DNA of 27,656 bases from CAZAYY01 sp964489525 (lineage in GTDB: Bacteria > Chloroflexota > Anaerolineae > Anaerolineales > JABWBV01). Under the pieces are notes generated by a model. The model saw only the letters and a program-made list of their open reading frames with translations. It was not told where the DNA came from and made no database searches. How positions within the stretch are numbered: the stretch's first letter is position 1; every line of letters begins with the position of its first letter. The stretch is from the NCBI GenBank assembly GCA_964489525.1, contig CAZAYY010000039.1:1-27656 (forward strand). The letters run 5' to 3'. The position numbers were made by a program, and so were the translations under genes. Positions 1-4,921 of the stretch are shown one piece after another.

Positions 1-258
1 CCTACCCCCACAGAGACGTTAACCCCCACGCCAACGGCCACGCAAACCGCGTCACTCACCCCCACCGAAACCCTGACTCCCACCCCGACCGCAACGCAAA
101 CCGCGACGCCAACCTCCACCCCAAGCCCAACGCCATCGCCCAGCCCAACCTTCACGCCCACTGCCAGCGCGCCGCCTGAATACCGGGTTTACCTGCCGCT
201 GCTGTCTTTTAACACCCCCGCCCCGCTGCGGCTGGTAAAAACTCTGCCAGGAAGGTAA
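1..258 (+). CDS. C-terminal end of a Thr/Pro-rich exported protein (5' truncated by window)
   Basis: Frame 1 is open from the first base to a TAA at 256-258, giving the last 85 residues of a protein. About 60 residues are a low-complexity Pro-Thr-Glu/Ala-Gln spacer, the kind of flexible extracellular linker common in Chloroflexota exported proteins. It is followed by Tyr-Arg-Val-Tyr-Leu-Pro-Leu-Leu and a short tail ending in Lys and Arg. I associate this YLPLL-type motif with the ends of Anaerolineae surface proteins, from memory. The catalytic part, if any, lies upstream, so no function can be given. The spacer resembles the tail of the LysM protein that ends at 13475 in this window, in codon pattern as well as in residues. 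Confidence 0.8.
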   Translation, partial: PTPTETLTPTPTATQTASLTPTETLTPTPTATQTATPTSTPSPTPSPSPTFTPTASAPPEYRVYLPLLSFNTPAPLRLVKTLPGR

Positions 259-483
259 GGGCGGTGATATCTATCCCAGCTGTTCTGGTTGCTAAGGAGA
301 ACAACCACTGCCTGTGAGCACATTGCTGCCCCTGGTACGGGCTGGTCTCAGAGGTGCCCGTTTGAATCTATCTCAGAAAACAACAAATGCCTATAAGAGA
401 CTGTTTAAAAATTCAGGGATAAGCGTCTTAGTGGCGATTTTTAGGCACAAAGCGCGCCGATTTCTGGCAATATACCAATCCCT

Positions 484-503
484 AAAGGTCTTTAAGACCT
501 TTT
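484..503 (+). terminator. Palindrome followed by T-run, possible terminator
   Basis: AAAGGTCTTTAAGACCTTT is a perfect odd-length palindrome with 9-bp arms around one base, followed by one more T and then CGG. It could fold as a hairpin in RNA from either strand. The T-run is short, so termination is only a suggestion. It lies 225 bp after the Thr/Pro-rich gene. Confidence 0.35.
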
Positions 504-564
504 CGGATTGAATCGTGAGACTTCTTAAATAGTCTTCCTGCCGCAAGCAAACAGCCACTGCCAG

Positions 565-605
565 TTATGACCCTGATGTCTTTCGCAGCGGGAAAAGAGT
601 CATAA
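565..605. repeat. Inverted repeat, 7-bp arms
   Basis: TTATGAC at 565-571 is matched by GTCATAA at 599-605 across a 27-nt spacer, and the flanking G564 and T606 could form a wobble pair. It has no T-run and no obvious gene partner. The function is unknown. Confidence 0.35.
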
Positions 606-654
606 TCATCTTGTGCTTGCGTGTGCCTTATGGGCGTATTCATTCATATTCGAT

Positions 655-696
655 AGAGAGCCGTCGAGATATTATTAAAAAACTCGGTGGCTCTCT
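655..696. repeat. REP-like long hairpin
   Basis: AGAGAGCC (655-662) pairs with GGCTCTCT (689-696). Inside it CGAG (665-668) pairs with CTCG (683-686), the two stems being separated by a GT/GT internal loop. The apical loop is AT-rich. The 12 base pairs and clean ends suggest a dispersed palindromic element rather than a terminator, because no T-run follows. Confidence 0.45.
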
Positions 697-813
697 GTGG
701 TTCTCGGTGTAAACCGAATTTCAAAGCCCGTTTGACTCAGAACCGGGAGGCCGCTTCGCTTCGCACGCGGCGACATGCGGGGGGGTTGTGTGGTTGCGAG
801 CGAGCGCCTTTAA

Positions 814-850
814 TGTGTCGTTTCGAGCGAGCGAAGCGACGAAGAAACCT
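814..850. repeat. Dispersed palindromic repeat of the GTCGTTTCGAGCGA... type
   Basis: GTCGTTTCG (817-825) pairs with CGAAGCGAC (832-840) at 8 of 9 positions and is followed by GAAGAAACCT. From memory it resembles the widespread intergenic element with core TTTCGAGCGAAGCGA found in many bacterial genomes. The nearby GCTTCGCTTCGCACG stretch (755-769) may be a decayed second copy. The family assignment is not tested here. Confidence 0.45.
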
Positions 851-912
851 TTCCCCCTACCCCCACCAAACCAACCAGGGCAAAGCGGCGCCCCCATTCT
901 CAAAAATACCCC

Positions 913-939
913 TTGCCAAACCCGAAAATATGATATACT
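913..939 (+). promoter_or_regulatory. Promoter of the lysX-like leader
   Basis: TTGCCA at 913-918 lies 15 nt before an extended -10 element, TGATATACT (931-939; TG-N-TATACT). The spacer is short, but the TG extension compensates. Initiation would be expected near 946-947, which places the whole hairpin-rich stretch up to 1134 in the untranslated leader. Confidence 0.5.
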
Positions 940-946
940 TCCGAAA

Positions 947-1134
947 ATGTTTGCTTACCTGTTCTCCGCGTTGAAGCGCAGCCCTCAGCCATACCGCCAG
1001 GCGGCAGCGGGTGTTTTGTGTTTCTTGCACAGGTAAGTTTTCCCTAAAACCCAAAAACCCATCCCTTTGTTCGTTGCCCTCTGGTGAGACCTCGCCGGAG
1101 GGTTTTTTTATTTTACAAAAAGGAGCTTAAAACC
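947..1134 (+). promoter_or_regulatory. Structured leader RNA ahead of the lysX-like gene (candidate riboregulator)
   Basis: GCTTACCTGT (953-962) can pair with ACAGGTAAGT (1029-1038): nine Watson-Crick pairs and a terminal G-U. This closes a domain of about 65 nt that includes the small hairpin CCGC-CAG-GCGG near 994-1004. Downstream is an intrinsic terminator (1077-1112), followed by a strong ribosome binding site at 1120-1125 and the start at 1135. A closed aptamer-like domain, a linker and a terminator directly in front of a start codon is the layout of an attenuating leader. The alternative is a separate small RNA of about 165 nt. I do not recognise the sequence as any known riboswitch, SRP or 6S RNA. 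An open 29-codon frame (947-1036) begins at the predicted start point. Confidence 0.45.
1077..1114 (+). terminator. Intrinsic terminator / attenuator before the lysX-like gene
   Basis: CCCTCTGGTGAG and CTCGCCGGAGGG form a stem of up to 12 bp with two G-U pairs, followed by seven Ts and TTTT after one A. It lies 20 nt before the start codon, so it either ends a small RNA or attenuates the downstream gene. A GTG at 1084 that would extend the protein falls inside this stem and is rejected as the start. Confidence 0.75.
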
Positions 1135-2085
1135 ATGTCCCCGATTGAATCCCCCAAAATTGCTGTGCTGTTTTCCCGCCTGCGCGTGGAAGAAAAGGCC
1201 ATCTTCGCCGCCCTGGACGAGCGGGGCGTGGCCTACGACCGGATTGATGACCGCGATGCGGTGTTCGACTACCGGTATCGAGAACGTTGGACGCAGTACG
1301 ATGCCGTATTGGTGCGCAGCCTGAGCTACGGGCGCGGGCTTTATGCTGCCCAGGTGCTGAACGGCTGGGGTGTGCCCACGGTTAATTCGGCGGCGGTTGC
1401 GGCGGTTTGCGGCGACAAACTGCAAACCACCGCAGCCCTGGACCGGGCCGGCGTTCCCCAGCCGCGCGCGGTGGTGGCGTTTACGCCCGAAATGGCACTG
1501 GAGATGATTGAAGCCATGGGCTACCCTGTGGTGCTTAAACCCCTGGTGGGTTCCTGGGGGCGGCTGCTGGCCAAAATCAACGACCGCGAGGCGGCCGAAG
1601 CCCTGCTGGAGCACAAAGATACCCTGGGCAGCTACCAGCACTCCATTTTTTACATCCAGGAATATGTGCCCAAACCCGGGCGGGATATCCGCGCCGTGGT
1701 GATTGGCGGGCGGACTGTGGCGGCCATCTACCGCCAGTCGGGCCACTGGATCACCAACACGGCCCGCGAAGGCCATGCGCTGCCCTGCCCTATTACCCCC
1801 GAACTGGATTTTCTCTGCCAGGCGGCAGCCCAGGCGGTGGGCGGCGGACCGCTGGCGATTGACGTGTTAGAGGACCCCGAACGAGGCCTTGTGGTCAATG
1901 AGGTCAACCACAACCAGGAGTTTCGCAATGTGATGGCCGTGACCGGCGTCAATATTGCTGGTTTGCTGGTGGAGCACCTGCTGGAAACCGCCCACCACAG
2001 AACGGTTCAACCCCCTGCGGCCAGTGGTTTTCAACCCGCTGTCATCTCGCACATTGGGTTGCGAATTAGCCCGAATGGTCTCTGA
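1135..2085 (+). CDS. lysX: RimK/LysX-type ATP-grasp amino-group ligase
   Basis: This is a 316-residue ATP-grasp enzyme of the RimK superfamily, closest by eye to LysX/ArgX. Those enzymes attach alpha-aminoadipate or glutamate through its amino group to the C-terminal Glu of the carrier LysW, in the AAA lysine route or the related arginine route. Visible marks are the Gly-Ser-Trp-Gly-Arg-Leu-Leu loop (139-145), the Trp-Ile-Thr-Asn-Thr-Ala-Arg segment, and the metal-binding Glu256-Val-Asn258-His of the ATP-grasp core. The start at 1135 is chosen because AAAAGGAG ends 9 nt before it. The upstream GTG lies in the terminator hairpin. The family is usually near 280 residues; the last 25 residues after Glu-His-Leu-Leu-Glu-Thr are extra and look unstructured. 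No lysW or other lysine/arginine gene is in the window, so the substrate is open. Confidence 0.75.
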   Translation: MSPIESPKIAVLFSRLRVEEKAIFAALDERGVAYDRIDDRDAVFDYRYRERWTQYDAVLVRSLSYGRGLYAAQVLNGWGVPTVNSAAVAAVCGDKLQTTAALDRAGVPQPRAVVAFTPEMALEMIEAMGYPVVLKPLVGSWGRLLAKINDREAAEALLEHKDTLGSYQHSIFYIQEYVPKPGRDIRAVVIGGRTVAAIYRQSGHWITNTAREGHALPCPITPELDFLCQAAAQAVGGGPLAIDVLEDPERGLVVNEVNHNQEFRNVMAVTGVNIAGLLVEHLLETAHHRTVQPPAASGFQPAVISHIGLRISPNGL

Positions 2086-2089
2086 AACA

Positions 2090-2142
2090 GCGCCCGGAGT
2101 TTTCCCTGGATTCTTTTCGAACACGGGGAAAACCCCGGGCGC
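2090..2142. terminator. Large convergent hairpin between lysX-like and apgM
   Basis: GCGCCCGGAGTTTTCCC (2090-2106) pairs with GGGAAAACCCCGGGCGC (2126-2142) at 16 of 17 positions around a 19-nt loop. It lies between two convergent genes and may block transcription from both sides. There is no T-run on either strand, so it is not a classical intrinsic terminator. Confidence 0.5.
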
Positions 2143-2192
2143 CAATTACAAACGACAAACTACTTAATCCCCACTTATTTGCTCCCCACGCT

Positions 2193-3401
2193 TTACGCCC
2201 CAAACTTATTCAGCCGGAGGGTGTGAGCCAGGGCTTCGGACATCACTTCGGTGGCCAGGAAGGTTCCCAGGCCGCCCTGGGCGCAGGCCCGTTCGCCGAA
2301 GCTGGTTTGGGCGTCGGGCAGGCAGGTGGCGGGCGCCCACAGCAGGAACGGTACCGGGTGCCAGGAGTGCGATTTCAGCCGTGCCGGGGTGGAGTGGTCG
2401 CCGGTAATCATCAGTACATCCGGTTTCAAGTCCAGCAAGGCGGGCAAAGCCGCGTCCACGCTCTCGATGATTTTGACTTTGCCGTCAAAATTGCCATCTT
2501 CGCCCATGCTGTCGGTTTTCTTGATATGGATGAAGAAAAAATCGTACCGGTCCCAAACGCTTTTGACAGCGGCGAACTCGTCGGCCGGGGTTTCGCCTGG
2601 AAAGTCAACCACTTCCATACCGGCCAGGCTGGCGACACCTTTATACATCGGGTAGACCGCGATGGCGGCCGCCCGCAGCCCGTAGACCTCCTGGTAAGGG
2701 GGCAGCATCGGGTCGGTGGCGAAGCCGCGCAGGGTCAGGCCGTTGGCTTTGGGGTGGTGGGCAATCACTTCTTGGGCTTTGGCAATCCACTGGTTGTACA
2801 AATCTGCCGCCCGCTGGGAGCCGGGGTGGCTGGCCACCACAGGCAGAGGGGCTTTGCCGGTGGCCTGGGGGTCGGTGTCGGCCAGGTGGGGTTCCAGCCC
2901 TTCGCCGCGCATCACCACCGCAAAGCGATATTCCTTAACGTGCCGGACTTCCATGCTGACCCCTGGAATCGTCACGGTTTTGAGCAGCTCGACCACGGGC
3001 AGGGCTTCGTCGGTGGAAATCCGCCCGGCGCGCCGGTCGCTGATCAGCCCGTTGGCGTCCAGCGTGCAGAAGTTGCCACGGGCGGCCACGTCGCCAGGGG
3101 CAACGGTCAGCCCGACGCCGATGGATTCGAGCACGCCGCGGCCGACGTCGAACACCAGCGGGTCGTAGCCAAACAGGGCCTGGTGTGCCGGGCCAGAGCC
3201 AGGGGTGACGCCCGGCCGGATCGGAATCGTCCGGCCCAGCATTCCCTCGGTGGCCAGGCGGTCCATGTTGGGGGTGTGGGCAGTTTCCAGCTCGGTTTTG
3301 CCGCCGGGCTGCATGGGCAGGCCGCCCAGCCCGTCCATCACCAGCAGGACAATTTTGGTTTTATTTGGATTTAACAGGGATTTTAAATAGGCGTGAGGCA
3401 T
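2193..3401 (-). CDS. apgM: Cofactor-independent phosphoglycerate mutase, archaeal type (ApgM)
   Basis: A 402-residue protein of the alkaline-phosphatase superfamily that interconverts 3- and 2-phosphoglycerate in glycolysis and gluconeogenesis, in the cytosol, without 2,3-bisphosphoglycerate. Asp23-Gly in Val-Met-Asp-Gly-Leu-Gly is the first metal-ligand motif. Ser69 in Pro-Gly-Ser-Gly-Pro-Ala-His is the expected phospho-accepting nucleophile. Near the C-terminus, Thr-Gly-Asp-His-Ser-Thr-Pro and Ser-His-Ser-Trp-His-Pro-Val-Pro supply the remaining metal ligands. Length and motif order fit the aPGAM family. The frame opens 11 codons earlier (3434), but AGAGGA lies 9 nt before the ATG at 3401, so I use that start. 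It stands alone, with its own promoter and no glycolytic neighbours. Confidence 0.93.
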   Translation of the reverse strand: MPHAYLKSLLNPNKTKIVLLVMDGLGGLPMQPGGKTELETAHTPNMDRLATEGMLGRTIPIRPGVTPGSGPAHQALFGYDPLVFDVGRGVLESIGVGLTVAPGDVAARGNFCTLDANGLISDRRAGRISTDEALPVVELLKTVTIPGVSMEVRHVKEYRFAVVMRGEGLEPHLADTDPQATGKAPLPVVASHPGSQRAADLYNQWIAKAQEVIAHHPKANGLTLRGFATDPMLPPYQEVYGLRAAAIAVYPMYKGVASLAGMEVVDFPGETPADEFAAVKSVWDRYDFFFIHIKKTDSMGEDGNFDGKVKIIESVDAALPALLDLKPDVLMITGDHSTPARLKSHSWHPVPFLLWAPATCLPDAQTSFGERACAQGGLGTFLATEVMSEALAHTLRLNKFGA

Positions 3402-3446
3402 GATCTTGTTTCCTCTAAAAATGTAGTTTGGCAAAATGCCATATTG

Positions 3447-3477
3447 ATTATAGCCTGTGAGATGGGAGAAATGTTAA
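3447..3477 (-). promoter_or_regulatory. Likely promoter of apgM
   Basis: On the minus strand, TATAAT (3447-3452) is preceded by TTAACA (3472-3477) with a long 19-nt spacer. The -35 lies in a short repeat tract (3471-3501) that offers a second TTAACA at 3479-3484. The -10 is perfect; the -35 assignment is uncertain. Confidence 0.45.
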
Positions 3478-3501
3478 ATGTTAAATGGTAAATGGTAAAG
3501 G
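3471..3501. repeat. Short imperfect tandem repeat (ATGTTAA/ATGGTAA units)
   Basis: Four units of seven to eight bases (ATGTTAA, ATGTTAA, ATGGTAA, ATGGTAA) follow one another upstream of apgM. The tract overlaps the proposed -35 region and could be a slippage-prone stretch. No coding function is seen. Confidence 0.5.
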
Positions 3502-3633
3502 AAAAATGGGGAATGGGGATTGGGGCAATCGCGTCAAAATTGAGATGGGACATTAAAATTGGAAGGTAAGTCAAGGGAGGACACGGTTGAAACCGTGACA
3601 ACATGGGTGAAGAGGGGCACGGTAGCAGAACAG

Positions 3634-3666
3634 AAAAACGCCCGGCAGCTGCCGGGCGTTTTTTTA
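3634..3666 (-). terminator. Bidirectional intrinsic terminator of the sugar-ABC ATPase gene
   Basis: ACGCCCGGCAGCTGCCGGGCGT (3638-3659) is a perfect 22-bp palindrome with A-run and T-run on opposite sides, so it terminates on either strand. It lies 21 nt after the stop codon of the minus-strand ATPase gene, its likely owner. Confidence 0.92.
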
Positions 3667-3686
3667 TTCAAAAGAAGGAAGCCGGT

Positions 3687-4787
3687 TTAGCGGATGGCTT
3701 TTTCGGTCTCTTTGTCGAAGATGTGGAAGTTGTTCATGTTGAAATCCAGTTCAACTTCCTGATCCATGTGGAAGCGAGAGCGCGGGTCCACGCGAGCTAC
3801 AAAGGTGTGCGGGCCGGATTTGACAAACACAAAGATTTCATTACCCATCAACTCAGTCACATCCACTTTGCCGTGTACCGGGGAAGCCTGCACGCCTGGG
3901 GGCGCAAACTTGGGGTTGTAGATGTCTTCGGGCCGGATGCCAAACACCACAGTCTTGCCCACGTGCGGCTTGTAGGGCGCGGCGGTCTCTTCGGGGATGA
4001 TGACATTGAACGAACCGCAGTCCACCACAACTTTGCCTTCGCTCAGGCTGAGCTTGGCATCGAAGAAGTTCATGGCGGGGGAACCAATGAAGCCAGCCAC
4101 AAACAGGTTGTCCGGGCGTTCGTACAGGTTCAGCGGGGTGTCCACCTGCTGCAGGATGCCTTTGTTCATCACGGCGATGCGGCTGGCCATGGTCATGGCT
4201 TCCACCTGGTCGTGGGTGACATACACAAAGGTCGTGCCGAGCTGTTGGTGCAGGCGGCTGAGGTTGGCGCGGGTTTCCACGCGCAGCTTGGCGTCGAGGT
4301 TGGAGAGGGGTTCGTCCAGGAGGAAGACTTTCGGCTTGCGCACAATCGCCCGGCCGAGGGCCACGCGCTGGCGTTGGCCGCCGGAGAGCTGTTTGGGTTT
4401 GCGGTCGAGCAGCGGGCCAAGGCCCAGAATGTCTGCTGCTTCGCCGACGCGTCGTTTGATTTCATCCTTGGGGGTTTTGCGCAGCTTCAACCCGAATGCC
4501 ATGTTGTCAAACACGGACATGTGCGGGTAGAGCGCGTAGGATTGGAACACCATTGCAATGTCCCGGTCCTTGGGCGCCACATCGTTCACAACCTGGTCGC
4601 CAATTTTGATATTGCCTGAACTGATGTCTTCAAGGCCTGCCAGGCAGCGCAGGGCGGTGGATTTACCGCAGCCGGACGGCCCAACCAGCACCAAGAATTC
4701 CTTGTCTTCAATGTGCAGGTTGATGTTCCGTAATGCGACAAAATCACCAAATTCTTTTACAACGTTTTCGTAAGTTACACTGGCCAT
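3687..4787 (-). CDS. msmX: Sugar ABC transporter ATPase, UgpC/MsmX/MalK family
   Basis: A 366-residue ATPase that powers uptake of sugars or glycerol-3-phosphate-type solutes by CUT1 ABC importers, bound to the inner face of the membrane. Walker A is Gly36-Pro-Ser-Gly-Cys-Gly-Lys-Ser-Thr44, the Q-loop is Gln82, the signature Leu134-Ser-Gly-Gly-Gln138, Walker B Leu-Leu-Asp158-Glu159, and the switch His192. The last ~130 residues form the OB-fold regulatory region typical of this family, with the Gly-Ile-Arg-Pro-Glu-Asp motif. An AAAGGAGG box ends 10 nt before the ATG at 4787, so the 22 extra upstream codons in the open frame are not used. No permease or binding-protein gene is adjacent. This fits a shared ATPase that serves several importers, as described for MsmX of Bacillus, but that role is inferred. 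Confidence 0.93.
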   Translation of the reverse strand: MASVTYENVVKEFGDFVALRNINLHIEDKEFLVLVGPSGCGKSTALRCLAGLEDISSGNIKIGDQVVNDVAPKDRDIAMVFQSYALYPHMSVFDNMAFGLKLRKTPKDEIKRRVGEAADILGLGPLLDRKPKQLSGGQRQRVALGRAIVRKPKVFLLDEPLSNLDAKLRVETRANLSRLHQQLGTTFVYVTHDQVEAMTMASRIAVMNKGILQQVDTPLNLYERPDNLFVAGFIGSPAMNFFDAKLSLSEGKVVVDCGSFNVIIPEETAAPYKPHVGKTVVFGIRPEDIYNPKFAPPGVQASPVHGKVDVTELMGNEIFVFVKSGPHTFVARVDPRSRFHMDQEVELDFNMNNFHIFDKETEKAIR

Positions 4788-4826
4788 GAGCCGTCTTCCT
4801 CCTTTAACAAAAATATAGTTGGGCCG

Positions 4827-4855
4827 ATTATAGTACCAAATCCGAAAATTCACAA
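4827..4855 (-). promoter_or_regulatory. Promoter of the sugar-ABC ATPase gene
   Basis: On the minus strand TTGTGA (4850-4855) and a perfect TATAAT (4827-4832) are 17 nt apart, the ideal spacing. A leader of about 33 nt follows, with the AAAGGAGG box. Confidence 0.75.
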
Positions 4856-4886
4856 GCGATTTGCCCCGTTTTTCTCATTTATTCCC

Positions 4887-4915
4887 TTGCCCATTTGTCG
4901 TCCACACCTTACAAT
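4887..4915 (+). promoter_or_regulatory. Promoter of mutS, placing the start point at or next to the ATG
   Basis: TTGCCC (4887-4892), a 17-nt spacer and TACAAT (4910-4915) form a good sigma-70-type promoter. Initiation 6-7 nt after the -10 would fall on 4921-4922, the A of the mutS ATG. No Shine-Dalgarno sequence precedes that ATG, so a leaderless message is likely. Confidence 0.65.
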
Positions 4916-4921
4916 TGACCT

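Larger units (their letters stand above)
259..946. other. Gene-poor spacer with several unrelated hairpins
   Basis: I find no convincing gene between the stop at 258 and the leader of the lysX-like gene. The open frames here are short, lack well-placed ribosome binding sites and run through palindromes. The stretch carries at least four inverted repeats (484-502, 565-605, 655-696, 814-850), listed separately. It reads like an accumulation site for small palindromic intergenic elements, with a terminator for the upstream gene among them. Confidence 0.6.

Noticed and set aside
259..331. tRNA-like acceptor pairing (GGGCGGT with GCTGCCC) 73 nt apart
   Set aside because: There is no T-loop, no D- or anticodon-arm pairing and no CCA context; the pairing uses two wobbles and is probably chance.
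314..511. 65-codon open frame in the first spacer
   Set aside because: It starts with GTG 14 nt after a purine box, has no recognisable features and ends inside a perfect palindrome.
687..974. Open frames on both strands across the hairpin spacer
   Set aside because: Arg/Pro-rich translations run through the dispersed repeat and the lysX-leader promoter; no start sites.
2223..3374. Long open frame antisense to apgM
   Set aside because: It mirrors a confidently identified gene; Gly/His-rich composition is typical of antisense frames in GC-rich DNA.
3603..4619. Long open frame antisense to the sugar-ABC ATPase
   Set aside because: It starts within the terminator area and has no motifs; the opposite strand carries a complete ATPase.
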